From: CAZIAK01 sp964537035
Lineage (GTDB): Bacteria; Planctomycetota; B15-G4
Reading direction: 5' to 3'
Assembly (NCBI GenBank): GCA_964537035.1
Contig: CAZIAK010000025.1
Location: 11,546-75,545 of the forward strand
DNA length: 64,000 nt
Under the pieces are notes generated by a model. It saw only the letters and a program-made list of their open reading frames with translations. It was not told the DNA's origin and did not search any database. The translations under genes were made by a program, and so were the position numbers. This document shows, one piece after another, positions 50,128 through 59,549 of this stretch. Numbering within the stretch: position 1 is the stretch's first letter; each line of letters opens with the position of its first letter.

Positions 50128-52713
50128 ATGACAACATGCACAGCCATGAAAGGTCGCTGGCCCTGTGTCAGCCTTGCCCTGCTCGTGTTCGCGGTCTTCC
50201 TTCCTGCGGGTAGCGCAACTGCTCAGGATGCAGCTGTCGCCGAGAGCGTCTTGGACAGTCTCCCCAGTGGCAGCGGTGTGTTCTTGGAGAATCAGGGGCA
50301 GTGGCCGCCTGCAGCCCTGTTCGCGGCCCATCGAGGCGAGCTGGGCATTGCGATTGAGCCGAGTACGGTGTTGCTGTCCCGGACAGTGCTCCTTGAGGAT
50401 GAGCGTGTTGAGCATGATGTGGTCACGCTCATCCTTGAGGGCCCTCAAAGGGCCGCACCGGTTGGTGAGAGCCTGCGTGCAGATCGGCACAATTTTCTGA
50501 TAGGCAACGATCCGGCCCAATGGACAACCGGCGTGCGGGCCTATGACCAGGTGCGTGTGTCCGCGGGTGTGGGCGCCGATCTTGTTGTGGGCTGGAACGG
50601 GGCGAGCCCGGAGCTCGCCTGGCGTCTGGCCCCGGGTAGCGCGCTGAGTGAGCTGGTCATTCGTTGCGAGGGCATCGACAGCCTCTCCATGGATCAAGGA
50701 GGTTCATTGGTGGTGTCCTCCGAGCAAGGCTCGCTTCGCCATCTGGCGCCACGTATCTCGGAACGGACACCAGAGGGTGCCTTGCGTGAACTCGAAGGGG
50801 CGTTTCGCATCCTGGGTCCCGATCGCTTTGGATTCACCGTCGCAGGTCGGAACCCAGCCCGCGAGCTGATCATCGTGCAGGGCCTTGAGTGGTCTACGTT
50901 TCTTGGTGGTGCTACGGGCGCCATCGTCCAGTGCCTTGGGCTGACAGCGGATGAGGGTGTCACCGTGTGTGGACGGACCGGGGCAGGGTTTCCTACGACG
51001 CCGGGGGCATTCGATCAGACCTTCCACGGAGGATCAGGGAGCATTGTGGTCGACCTCTACGTGGCACATCTTGACCCGACGGGATCTCAGCTCGTATGGG
51101 CCACCTATCTTGGCGGGAGCATCAAGGAAACGGCGGAGAGGATGCTGATTGCTGCGGATGGCAGCGCGATTATTGCGGGCTACACATCGTCCCCCGATTG
51201 GCCGGTCACAGCTGGGGCCTACCAGGAGATCAAGCCCGGGATCGGATCAGTGGGATTCGTGACCTCGCTAGCGGCCAATGGGTCGGCGCTGAACTTCTCA
51301 ACTTTCTTCGGTGGGACCGTCTCGACCAGGATCTTCGAGATGACCCGGGACTCTGCGGGCAATCTCCTGATTGCCGGGGGGACCCAGTCTCTGGATCTTC
51401 CGGTCACTCCCAATGCAGTGCAGATGGTTGGCTTCGGCTTCCCCGATGACGCGTTCTTGGCCGTGCTCAACCAGGATGGGAGCGACTTGCTCTATTCCAC
51501 CTACCTGGCTGGATCGAGCGGCGATGCGGCCAGCGGTCTTGCTGTCACAGAGGATGGCTTGGTCTACATCGGTGGGGGGACCAACTCCGATGACTTCCCT
51601 GTGACTCCTGGCGCCTACGACACCGAGTTCACTGGCTTCTCTGGCCCTGATGTGTTTGTGAGCTGCATTGACCTCAACACGGGATCGCTCGTGGCCTCCA
51701 CACTCCTTGGAGGTGACACCATCGACGCTCTCGTCGATCTCGCCATGGACCCCAGTGGCCTGGTCGTCGTCTTGGGCTACACACGGGGTTTCAATCCTCC
51801 TCTACCAACGGAGATTTTCCCCACCACACCAGATGCGTTTGATCCGACGTATAACGGCGACGAAGACTTCTTCCTTTCGAAGTTCGACCCGGCCTTGACC
51901 ACACTGGTCTATTCGACGTTCATCGGTGGAGACGATCGGGATTATGCACACGGGATGGCGGTCGAGGCCTCTGGGGCCGTGGTGGTCATCGGCGACGCTG
52001 TGTCTGCGGACTTCCCCACCACCGAGGGTTGCTTCCAGGCGCACAAGAGCAATCCCCTGTCCAACAACCCAGACCTCGTCGTGTTTCGGCTGGCGCCGGA
52101 TGGCCGCTCTCTGCACTACTCCACGTACCTTGGCGGTTCGCAGAAAGAAGGCCTGGGGGTGTCTGGTTGGGCCGACCTGGCCGTGATGAGCAGCGGCGCC
52201 GTAACCGTGGGCAGCTCATCGAGCTCCCATGACTTTCCTACCACCCCAGGCTCCTACGATCCCACCAAGCTTGAGGGAACTCCCGCTGACGCCGTGATCG
52301 CTCGGCTCAGCCTGCTGCCCGCCGGAGCTGGGGTGTTCGGTGACTCCACTGCTGGCTGCACTGGCCCGATGACGATTGGTGTGACCTCTCTCCCGAAGAT
52401 CGGCAATACCCGCTTCGGGCTGACTTGCAGTGGCGTTCCAGCTCCTGGCTCGATGGGTTGGTTGGCAGTGAGTGCTGCTCCCGCTGTCACCCCGATGATG
52501 GCGGGCGGGGCCCAGCTCTTGCTCGACCCAACCGTACTGCTGCTGCTACCGGTCATGCCGTTGCAGCCGGGATACGCAGAGGTCAACGTGGCCATTCCAG
52601 AGGACCCACGGCTCATTGGCGACAGTCTGTCTCTGCAGTTCTTCTGGCAGAACGCCTGTGGGCCCACGGCACTGTCGGCATCCAACGGGCTCACCCTCGT
52701 AGTGCAGCCCTAG
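50128..52713 (+). CDS. Secreted SBBP-type beta-propeller repeat protein
   Basis: 861 residues from ATG 50128; a TTG at 50104 and ATG 50146 are alternatives. A signal peptide ends at SATAQD. Residues 45-255 match the N-terminal region common in SBBP proteins (FLENQGQWPPAALFAA, HNFLIGNDPAQWTTGVRAY, DLVVGWNG). About eight SBBP repeats follow, each with a pattern like LVWATYLGGSIKETAERMLI, AGYTSSPDWPVTAGAYQ or LVYSTFIGGDDRDYAHGMAV. The C-terminal 125 residues (GCTGPMTIGVTSLPKIGNT to LVVQP) form a Cys-containing beta domain resembling C-terminal modules of planctomycete exoproteins. It follows the oxidase by 39 nt. Its TAG shares a CTAG with the TAG of the convergent gene. Confidence 0.85.
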   Translation: MTTCTAMKGRWPCVSLALLVFAVFLPAGSATAQDAAVAESVLDSLPSGSGVFLENQGQWPPAALFAAHRGELGIAIEPSTVLLSRTVLLEDERVEHDVVTLILEGPQRAAPVGESLRADRHNFLIGNDPAQWTTGVRAYDQVRVSAGVGADLVVGWNGASPELAWRLAPGSALSELVIRCEGIDSLSMDQGGSLVVSSEQGSLRHLAPRISERTPEGALRELEGAFRILGPDRFGFTVAGRNPARELIIVQGLEWSTFLGGATGAIVQCLGLTADEGVTVCGRTGAGFPTTPGAFDQTFHGGSGSIVVDLYVAHLDPTGSQLVWATYLGGSIKETAERMLIAADGSAIIAGYTSSPDWPVTAGAYQEIKPGIGSVGFVTSLAANGSALNFSTFFGGTVSTRIFEMTRDSAGNLLIAGGTQSLDLPVTPNAVQMVGFGFPDDAFLAVLNQDGSDLLYSTYLAGSSGDAASGLAVTEDGLVYIGGGTNSDDFPVTPGAYDTEFTGFSGPDVFVSCIDLNTGSLVASTLLGGDTIDALVDLAMDPSGLVVVLGYTRGFNPPLPTEIFPTTPDAFDPTYNGDEDFFLSKFDPALTTLVYSTFIGGDDRDYAHGMAVEASGAVVVIGDAVSADFPTTEGCFQAHKSNPLSNNPDLVVFRLAPDGRSLHYSTYLGGSQKEGLGVSGWADLAVMSSGAVTVGSSSSSHDFPTTPGSYDPTKLEGTPADAVIARLSLLPAGAGVFGDSTAGCTGPMTIGVTSLPKIGNTRFGLTCSGVPAPGSMGWLAVSAAPAVTPMMAGGAQLLLDPTVLLLLPVMPLQPGYAEVNVAIPEDPRLIGDSLSLQFFWQNACGPTALSASNGLTLVVQP

Positions 52714-54017
52714 CCCCCGCCACCCTTGAGGGTCTGCTCCACGGCCTCACGCCACTCCGGTGTCAGCTGCCGGGCGGTCCAGTCGTACAGCGCCAGGGTG
52801 AACTTGGTGGCCCCGCGCTTGTTGAGGTGGGTCAGGTCCCTGAAGTCGAGGGGCTCGAACTCGCCGAACTGCTCGATGGGCAAGAAGTGGACGCCCGGCA
52901 GCTCGGCGGCGCTGTTGGCCCAGGCGGTGAAGCTCTTGCGCCCCTCTGCCGCGTCGAAGAGTGCCAGACTGTCCGGGTGGACCGACCCTTCAACGATGAC
53001 CACCTCGATGCCCTCGGCCAGGAGCAGCTCGATGCAGCGGTCCATCATGTCCCTCTTGATCTGGGCGTGGCGGCCATCGCGCATGCTGCGCAGCTGTTGC
53101 ACCTGCATGTCGACGATCTGGTCCTTGCTGCCGTAGAACTCCCGCAGGGCATCGGCGATGCGTGCTTCGGCGGCGGGGTCGAGGGGCATGGGCTCGCCGT
53201 CGGCCATGAGGTCGGGCCAGGTCTGGGCCTGGGAGCTCGCCTGGCCCTGAGGCATGGGGAACCGTCGCCAGGGGTCGAAGATCGTCTTGGCCAGCACGCC
53301 CCGGTAGCGATAGGCGTCGCTGAAGACGACGGTGAGCATGCGATAGAAGGCCTGGCGGTTCTCGAGCACGAAGGTCGGTCCCGTGGCCATGCCCAGCTCT
53401 AGCAAGCCGGAGAGGCTGCCCCCCGTGGCCAGGGGCACGATCTTGAGCGGGGTGAAGAACTCGAGCTCGGACAGCACGGTGAGCACCACGTCGGGCTTGG
53501 CGGCGATGACGTCGTCGATCATCGAACGCAGCTCGTGGGGGAAGACCCGGGTGTGGGTCATCTCCAGGAAGTCGATGGGCGGGGTCAGGGCGCCGTCGAT
53601 GAGCTCGGGCTGGAAGGCGGCGTTGGTGCGGCTGGTGCCCACCAGGACGACGCGCGGTGTGGCGGCGTCCAGCCCCGCTGCCCGCTGGAGCGCGAGGCGG
53701 TCGTCGATCAGGCCTCGCTCCAGGGGGTCGACGGCGGGGAGCTGGGTGCGCAGCCAGGCCCAGGGTCCGGACGGGCCCAGCAGTCCCCACTCGACGACGA
53801 CCAGCAGCACCACCAGAGCCAGGGCGCCAGCCCAGGGGAAGCCCGTGGCGGCGGGCCGCAGCCGCGCGGGTTCATGGGGGAGGAAATCGATGAAGTGATC
53901 GGGCGGGCTGCTGGAGCTGTACGGATCTCTCACCGGGCGGGCGTTCCCGCCAGCATCAGCGCCCGCGAGGGGAGCGTCAGAACTGGAAGTAGAAGAAGGG
54001 GAGACCAAAGTCTTCAC
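52710..54017 (-). CDS. AlgJ/DltD-like membrane-anchored SGNH protein (pair 1)
   Basis: 435 residues. Its ATG at 54017 lies 41 nt inside the MBOAT gene, so translation is coupled. A cytosolic N-terminus of about 60 residues (SSSTSSSDAP, VRDPYSSSSPPDHFIDFL) precedes one membrane helix (WAGALALVVLLVVVEWGLL). The exported SGNH-like domain has VVLVGTSRTNAAFQPELID (GTSR where GDSx is usual), PPIDFLEMTHTRVFP, KPDVVLTVLSELEFF, and near the end DFRDLTHLNKRGATKFT with the D-x-x-H of the catalytic pair. It probably completes acyl transfer handed over by the MBOAT partner, O-acetylating an exported polysaccharide. About 36% similar by eye to pair 2's counterpart; that figure is only an impression. Confidence 0.82.
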   Translation of the reverse strand: MKTLVSPSSTSSSDAPLAGADAGGNARPVRDPYSSSSPPDHFIDFLPHEPARLRPAATGFPWAGALALVVLLVVVEWGLLGPSGPWAWLRTQLPAVDPLERGLIDDRLALQRAAGLDAATPRVVLVGTSRTNAAFQPELIDGALTPPIDFLEMTHTRVFPHELRSMIDDVIAAKPDVVLTVLSELEFFTPLKIVPLATGGSLSGLLELGMATGPTFVLENRQAFYRMLTVVFSDAYRYRGVLAKTIFDPWRRFPMPQGQASSQAQTWPDLMADGEPMPLDPAAEARIADALREFYGSKDQIVDMQVQQLRSMRDGRHAQIKRDMMDRCIELLLAEGIEVVIVEGSVHPDSLALFDAAEGRKSFTAWANSAAELPGVHFLPIEQFGEFEPLDFRDLTHLNKRGATKFTLALYDWTARQLTPEWREAVEQTLKGGGG

Positions 54018-55398
54018 CTATCCAAACGATGGCCAGGATTGTCGCCACGTAGGTCGCCGCGCGCAGGGGCATGGGCCAGCGGGGGACGCATTCGAGATCG
54101 CGGTACCAGACCTGCAGCCCGTGCATCACCAGCACGGGCGTCACGAGAACGGTGAGCGGGATCATCCACTGGGCCGCCATGCCCACCTGCCACGAGCCCG
54201 CGAGCAGCACGTCGAACAGGGCCCAGCTCTGAGCGAGGGAGTTGGGCACGAAGACGATCCAGGACAGGGCGAAGAACTGGAAGTTCAGGAAGACCCGTGT
54301 GGTCCACCAGATGATCTGCCCGGGGCGGGTGGCGGGCTGAATGCGCCGCATCCAGGGGCCGGTATAGCGGTGCACGCACACCGCCACCGCCATGATCACG
54401 CCGAACAAGAACTTGTTGCCGCTGGGGCCGTGCCAGATGCCCGCGAGCATGAGCGTGATGACCAGGTTGCGGTAGGTCTTGAACGTGCCCACCCTGCTGC
54501 CGCCCAGGGGGATGTAGACGTAGTCCCGCAGCCAGGTCGAGAGGCTGATGTGCCAGCGGCGCCAGAAGTGCCCGGGGCTCGTGGCCAGGAAGGGCAGGTT
54601 GAAGTTGAGCATGAGCTCGAAGCCCATCATCCGCGAGGCGCCCCGGGCCACGTCGGTGTAGCCCGAGAAGTCGCCGTAGATCTGCCAGGCGAAGGCCCAG
54701 CTGCCCACCATGATCTCCCAGCCCGTGACCTCTGCTCCGTCGGCGAACACCGCGTTGACCAGGTGGGCCAGGTTGTCCGCCAAGACCACCTTCTTGAACG
54801 TGCCCTGGACGATCAGCCACGCGCCGGAGCCCACCATCTGCCAGGTGACCTTGCGCGGTTGCAGCACCTGAGGCAGCAGCCGCGTGGCCCGCTCGATGGG
54901 CCCGGCCATGAGCTGGGGAAAGAACGACACGAAGAGGGCGAAGTCGAAGAACTTGCGGGTGGGTTCGAGCTGGCGCCGGTAGACATCGAGCGAGTAGCTC
55001 ATGGTCTGGAAGGTGTAGAACGAGATGCCCGCAGGCAGGACGATCTCGTAAAACATCCGGGGCATGTTCACGCCTACAGAGCCCAGCAGATCGCCCAGGG
55101 GTTCGGCGAAGAAGCTCATGTACCTGAAGAAGCAGAGCAGCCCCAGGTTGAAGACGACGCTGGCGGTGACCAGCCGCTTGCGACGGCGGGGGTCTTCGCT
55201 GTCAGCGAGGGCCTGACCCACGTAGAAGTCGACCAGGGTCGAGACCAGGATCAGGCTGAGAAAGCGGTAGTCCCAGACCCCGTAGAAGAGGTAGCTGGCT
55301 CCGAGCAGGAGCCTGTTCTGGCCACGGTGGGGCAGCACCAGATAGGCGCCCCAGACAACCAAGAAGAAGTAGAGGAACTCGAGGCTGTTGAAGAGCAC
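53977..55398 (-). CDS. AlgI-family MBOAT O-acyltransferase (pair 1)
   Basis: 473 residues from GTG 55398. About eleven membrane helices with AlgI/DltB signatures: MLFNSLEFLYFFLVVWG at the start, HRGQNRLLLGASYLFYG, LPAGISFYTFQTMSYSLDVY, FPQLMAGPIERATRLLPQ, FSGYTDVARGASRMMG, FWRRWHISLSTWLRDYVYIPLGG (shortened; catalytic-region His), and the conserved His in LAGIWHGPSGNKFLFG. The C-terminus ends FGLPFFYFQF. It moves acyl groups from a cytosolic donor across the membrane for polymer O-acetylation (alginate-like, cellulose or another exopolymer). Partner SGNH gene overlaps its end by 41 nt; pair 2 lies 74 nt upstream. Confidence 0.93.
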   Translation of the reverse strand: MLFNSLEFLYFFLVVWGAYLVLPHRGQNRLLLGASYLFYGVWDYRFLSLILVSTLVDFYVGQALADSEDPRRRKRLVTASVVFNLGLLCFFRYMSFFAEPLGDLLGSVGVNMPRMFYEIVLPAGISFYTFQTMSYSLDVYRRQLEPTRKFFDFALFVSFFPQLMAGPIERATRLLPQVLQPRKVTWQMVGSGAWLIVQGTFKKVVLADNLAHLVNAVFADGAEVTGWEIMVGSWAFAWQIYGDFSGYTDVARGASRMMGFELMLNFNLPFLATSPGHFWRRWHISLSTWLRDYVYIPLGGSRVGTFKTYRNLVITLMLAGIWHGPSGNKFLFGVIMAVAVCVHRYTGPWMRRIQPATRPGQIIWWTTRVFLNFQFFALSWIVFVPNSLAQSWALFDVLLAGSWQVGMAAQWMIPLTVLVTPVLVMHGLQVWYRDLECVPRWPMPLRAATYVATILAIVWIGEDFGLPFFYFQF

Positions 55399-55471
55399 GG
55401 GACGAAGGCGCCTGTGAGTGCTGCTCGTCGGATGGGTCGCTGGCCGCGAACTCTACCACAGGGGGCGCAGC

Positions 55472-56842
55472 TCAGCCGTCGCTCGGAGGCTCGTCTGCGG
55501 GGCTCTGGTCTCGGGGACGGGCGGGCTCGGCGCGGTCGCCCAGGGTTTCTTCGAGCGCCTGACGCCAGTCTGGTGTGAGCTGCCAGGCGCACCAGTCGAG
55601 GAGGGTCAGGGTGATCCGCTGGGCGCCGAGCTTGTTCACGTGGGTCACGTCCCTGAATTCGTTGGCGGGGACCTCGCCCAGCGCGTCTCGAGAGAGAAAG
55701 AAGACGCCCTCTTGCTCGGCCATGCGCTGCGCCCACTCGACGAACACGGCTCGGCAGGCCCGGGCGTCGTAGAGTTCATAGGCCAGGGGGTGCAGCACGC
55801 CCTCGAAGAGCAGCACGTCGACCCCCGCCTCGCGAAACTTGCGGATGTTGCGCTCCATGATGTCGAGCTTCAGCTGACCGTGGGCGCCCGGGCGGATGGC
55901 GCGCACTTGCTTGGTCTGAAAGCGCACCGAATCGGGCTTGTCGGCGAACTGAACCTGCAGCGCCCGGATGATGTCGTCGTAGGCCGCGCTGGTCATGGCG
56001 AAGGGCTCGCCGTCCGCCAGCACGTCCGGCCAGCCCACATCGATGGGGTCGCCGGGGGCGTCGTTGGTGGGGTGCACGTCGACATGCAGCAAGCGGTCGA
56101 CGATGGTCTTGCCGATCACCGTGCGAAAGCGATACGACTCGCTCAGGCCCGAGCTGGCCATGCGCATGAAGTCACCTCGGTGGTCGAAGACGAAGCGTGG
56201 GCCGGTGCGCACCATCAGGTCGAACAGGGCATCGAACTGTCCACCCCAGGCCTGGGGGACGAGCTTGAGCGGCGTGAGCAGCTCCATCTCCGAGACGGTC
56301 ATCAGCACCAGGTCGGCGCCGTGCTCCAGGATCTCGTCGGCCTGCGACGCGATCTCGTGGGGGAAGAGCCGGGTGTGGGCCCGGGCGAAGAAGTCGATGG
56401 GCGGGCGCAGGGCCTCGTCGATCAGCTCTTCGCGGAAGCTGGCTTCCATGCGGCTGGTGCCCACCACGGTGACCCGGGGCCGTTCGAGCGGCGTGGCCAG
56501 GGCCCGGCCCAGCTCGATGCGGTCGTTGATCAGCCCGCGATCGAGGAGGTGCGGGCCCTGCAGCCGAGACAGCTGCCACTCCCAGGGGCCCGAGGGGCTG
56601 AACAGGAAGTGCTGGAAGATCAGCACCATGACCACGGCGCCCACGCCGCCCCAGGGCCAGGCGGCCCGGCCCGTGCGCAGGGCGCGGTCGCTGTCCCGCG
56701 GCTCGAGAAAGTCGACGAAGCCGTCGGGCGGGTTGGTGCAGCTGTACGGATCCCTCACCTTGCGGGCCTTCCCGCCGGTGACGCCGCTCTTCGCGGGTGC
56801 GTCAGAACTGGAAGTAGAAGAAGGGGAGTCCATAGTCTTCAC
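55472..56842 (-). CDS. AlgJ/DltD-like membrane-anchored SGNH protein (pair 2)
   Basis: 456 residues from GTG 56842. This start reproduces pair 1 exactly: both begin M/V-K-T and overlap the upstream MBOAT gene by 41 nt. The N-terminus (SPSSTSSSDAPAKSG, VRDPYSCTNPPDGFVDFL) is followed by a helix (WGGVGAVVMVLIFQHFL) and the SGNH domain: VTVVGTSRMEASFREELIDE, PPIDFFARAHTRLFPHE, ADLVLMTVSEMELL and EFRDVTHVNKLGAQRITL. The C-terminus adds 20 Asp/Glu/Pro-rich residues absent from pair 1. Probably the second step of exopolymer O-acetylation, with a polymer or position specificity different from pair 1. Confidence 0.83.
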   Translation of the reverse strand: MKTMDSPSSTSSSDAPAKSGVTGGKARKVRDPYSCTNPPDGFVDFLEPRDSDRALRTGRAAWPWGGVGAVVMVLIFQHFLFSPSGPWEWQLSRLQGPHLLDRGLINDRIELGRALATPLERPRVTVVGTSRMEASFREELIDEALRPPIDFFARAHTRLFPHEIASQADEILEHGADLVLMTVSEMELLTPLKLVPQAWGGQFDALFDLMVRTGPRFVFDHRGDFMRMASSGLSESYRFRTVIGKTIVDRLLHVDVHPTNDAPGDPIDVGWPDVLADGEPFAMTSAAYDDIIRALQVQFADKPDSVRFQTKQVRAIRPGAHGQLKLDIMERNIRKFREAGVDVLLFEGVLHPLAYELYDARACRAVFVEWAQRMAEQEGVFFLSRDALGEVPANEFRDVTHVNKLGAQRITLTLLDWCAWQLTPDWRQALEETLGDRAEPARPRDQSPADEPPSDG

Positions 56843-58223
56843 CGAAGAACACGATGGCACCGAAGACCGTCGCGTAGGTGGCGGCGCGCACCAGCGGCGG
56901 CCAACGCAACACACATTCGAGATCGCGGAAGTACACCTGCAGCCCGTGCATCAACAGCATGGGCGCCACGAGCAGGGTCAGGGGGAACATCCACTGACCG
57001 GCCAGGCCCACATCCCAGGGGCCGTGCAAGAGCACCGAGTAGAGCTCCCAGCTGCGCCCGATGGAATCGGGCACGAACACGATCCAGCAGAGCGTGAAGA
57101 ACTGGAAGTTCACGAAGACCCGCGTGGCCCACCAGGCCACCTTGCCGGCCTGGCTCGCGGGCACCCAGGGCTTCATCTTGGGCTCGAAGGCGCGATGGAC
57201 GCAGATGGCCACGGCCATGACCAGACCGAACATGAACTTGTTCAGGCTGGGCCCGTGCCAGATGCCCGCGAGGATGAGCGTGATGGCCAGGTTGCGATAG
57301 GTCTTCAGCTCGCCCAGCCGGTTGCCACCCAGGGGGATGTAGACGTAGTCCCGCAGCCAGGTCGAGAGGCTGATGTGCCAGCGGCGCCAGTAGTTGCGGG
57401 GGCTCGTGGCCAGGAACGGCAGGTTGAAGTTGAGCATGAGCTCGATGCCGAACATGCGCGAGGCGCCGCGAGCCACGTCCGAGTAGCCGCTGAAGTCGCC
57501 GTAGAGCTGCCAGGCGAAGGCCCAGGTGCCGACGATGACCTCCCAGGCCGTGACCTCTGCGCCCTCGGCGTACACTGCTTGCACGATGTGGGCCAGGTTG
57601 TCGGCGATGACGACCTTCTTGAACGTCCCGCGCATGATCAGCCAGGCGCCGGAGCCGACGCGCTCCCAGGTGATCTTGCGGGGCTGCAGGATCTGCGGCA
57701 GCAGGCGCGTGGCCCGCTCGATGGGCCCGGCGACGAGTTGGGGGAAGAACGCGACGAAGAGCGCGAAGTCGAAGAACCTGTGGGTGGGTTCGAGGTGCCG
57801 GCGATAGACGTCGAGCGAGTAGCTCATGGTCTGGAACGTGTAGAACGAGATGCCCGCCGGCAGCAGGATGTCGTAGAAGATCGGGTGGAGCGTGATGCCG
57901 ATGCCCGCGAGCAGCTCGCCGAGGGGCTCGGCGAAGAAGTCCATGTAGCGGAAGAACCCCAGCATGCTCAGGTTGAAGACGATGCTGACGGAGACCAGCT
58001 GCTTGCGTCGGCGCGGCTCTTCGCAGCGGCCGAGGGCCTTGCCCACCTGATAGTCGACGATGGTCGAGAGCAGGATCAGGCTGAGGAAGTTGTAGTTCCA
58101 GGCGCCGTAGAAGAGGTAGCTGGCCCCGAGCAGCATCCTGTTCTGCCCGCGGTGGGGCAGGGCCACGTAGAGGACCCACACCGCCGCGAAGAAGAAGAAG
58201 AACTCGAGGCTGTTGAAGAGCAC
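56802..58223 (-). CDS. AlgI-family MBOAT O-acyltransferase (pair 2)
   Basis: 473 residues, the same length as the pair 1 enzyme and closely similar throughout. GTG 58223 starts one base after the aminotransferase stop (TGA C GTG). Signatures: MLFNSLEFFFFFAAVWVL, LPAGISFYTFQTMSYSLDVY, FPQLVAGPIERATRLLPQ, FSGYSDVARGASRMFG, WRRWHISLSTWLRDYVYI and LAGIWHGPSLNKFMFG with both conserved His. Ends YGLPFFYFQF. Membrane O-acyltransferase for an exported polymer. The tandem arrangement MBOAT-SGNH-MBOAT-SGNH indicates duplication of the two-gene module. Confidence 0.93.
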   Translation of the reverse strand: MLFNSLEFFFFFAAVWVLYVALPHRGQNRMLLGASYLFYGAWNYNFLSLILLSTIVDYQVGKALGRCEEPRRRKQLVSVSIVFNLSMLGFFRYMDFFAEPLGELLAGIGITLHPIFYDILLPAGISFYTFQTMSYSLDVYRRHLEPTHRFFDFALFVAFFPQLVAGPIERATRLLPQILQPRKITWERVGSGAWLIMRGTFKKVVIADNLAHIVQAVYAEGAEVTAWEVIVGTWAFAWQLYGDFSGYSDVARGASRMFGIELMLNFNLPFLATSPRNYWRRWHISLSTWLRDYVYIPLGGNRLGELKTYRNLAITLILAGIWHGPSLNKFMFGLVMAVAICVHRAFEPKMKPWVPASQAGKVAWWATRVFVNFQFFTLCWIVFVPDSIGRSWELYSVLLHGPWDVGLAGQWMFPLTLLVAPMLLMHGLQVYFRDLECVLRWPPLVRAATYATVFGAIVFFGEDYGLPFFYFQF

Positions 58224-58224
58224 G

Positions 58225-59400
58225 TCAGGTGCGGCGTTGCTTCAAGAACTGTCCGAGTCGGGCGATGCCGTCGCTGATGACGGCGTCATCGGCGGCGATC
58301 GACAGGCGTATGCAGCGATCTTCGCCGAACGCTGCACCGGGCACAGCGGCCAGGCGCACCTCTTCGAGCAGGGCCGCGCAGAACTCGACGCTGCCCGGAG
58401 TGTGCTGGTCGTAGTGGGCGTCGACCCGGGGGAAGACGTAGAAGGCCCCGTCGGGAGGGGTCAGCTCGACGCCGGGCAGGGCCTGCAGTGCTTCCACCGC
58501 CAGGTTGCGGCGGCGCAAGAAGGCCTCCGCCATCATTTCTGTGTGACCGCTGCCGGCCTCGAGCGCTGCCAGGGCGGCGTGCTGTGAGGGCGCCGCCGCG
58601 TTGCTGGTCATGTGGCTCTTCATGCTGGCGCAGGCCTGGGCCAGGGCCAGGGGCGCGGCGAGGAAGCCGATGCGCCAGCCGGTCATGGCGTGGGACTTGC
58701 TCACACCGTTGATGACGATGGTGCGCTCGGCCATGCCGGGCAACGACGCCGGCGAGACGTGGCGCCCTTCGTAGACGAAGCACCAGTAGATCTCGTCGCT
58801 GATCAGGGCGATGTCCCGGTTGACGATGACCTCGCACAGGGCGCTCAGCTCGTCGACCGTGTACACGCCCCCGGTGGGGTTGCTGGGCGAGTTGAGCACC
58901 AGCGCCCGGGTGGCAGGGTTGATGGCGGCGTCGAGGGCGTCTGGGGTGAGCTTGAAGTGGTGCTCGGCGTCCGTGGGCAGGTCGACCGGTGTGGCGCAGG
59001 CGAGCTGGGCCATGGGCTGGTAGCTGAGCCAGCCGGGGGTGGGCACCAGGATCTCATCGCCCGGGTCGGCCACGGCGGCCATGGCCAGGGTCAGGGCCTC
59101 CTTGGCCCCGTCGGTGACCACGATCTGGCGGCTGTCGTAAGCCACGCCGGTGATCTCGCCCAGATGCCGGGCGGCGGCCGCGCGCAGGGGCGGGATGCCC
59201 GCGGTGGGGGTGTAGCCCACCTGTCCGCTGGCGATGAAGGCGGTGGCGGCGGCCACGGCTTCAGGGGGACAGGGAAAGTCGGGCTGACCTGCGCCGAGGC
59301 CCACCACGTCGACGCCCTGGGCCTTCAACTCCTTGACCCGGGAGTCGATGGTGAAGGTGACGGAGGCGGGAATTGAGAGGGAACGCTTTGAGGGCTTCAT
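58225..59400 (-). CDS. Class I/II (aspartate-type) aminotransferase
   Basis: 391 residues from ATG 59400 (GAGG just upstream). PLP fold-type I features: GLGAGQPDFPCPPEAVAAA, YTPTAGIPPLRAAAA, DGAKEALTLAMAAVADPGDE, LNSPSNPTGGVY (the Asn and Pro contacts to the cofactor), ALISDEIYWCFVYEG (Asp-x-x-Tyr) and the Schiff-base Lys in NGVSKSHAMTGWRIG. CIRLSIA near the end supplies the carboxylate-binding Arg. The family transfers amino groups between aspartate or aromatic amino acids and 2-oxo acids. It heads the O-acetylation operon, one base before MBOAT 2; a direct metabolic link is not obvious, so the coupling may be incidental. Confidence 0.93.
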   Translation of the reverse strand: MKPSKRSLSIPASVTFTIDSRVKELKAQGVDVVGLGAGQPDFPCPPEAVAAATAFIASGQVGYTPTAGIPPLRAAAARHLGEITGVAYDSRQIVVTDGAKEALTLAMAAVADPGDEILVPTPGWLSYQPMAQLACATPVDLPTDAEHHFKLTPDALDAAINPATRALVLNSPSNPTGGVYTVDELSALCEVIVNRDIALISDEIYWCFVYEGRHVSPASLPGMAERTIVINGVSKSHAMTGWRIGFLAAPLALAQACASMKSHMTSNAAAPSQHAALAALEAGSGHTEMMAEAFLRRRNLAVEALQALPGVELTPPDGAFYVFPRVDAHYDQHTPGSVEFCAALLEEVRLAAVPGAAFGEDRCIRLSIAADDAVISDGIARLGQFLKQRRT

Positions 59401-59549
59401 GGAACCTCGCAAGATACCGACTGAAGCCCGGTTGCGACAGATGACGGCCCTCTGGACGCGTTCGGGACGACGTAGGGGTGCCAGCTCGTCCAAAGCGGGC
59501 CGTACCCCGTCGCACACAGGCAGTGATCATGCCCGGAGCACCCAGGCCC

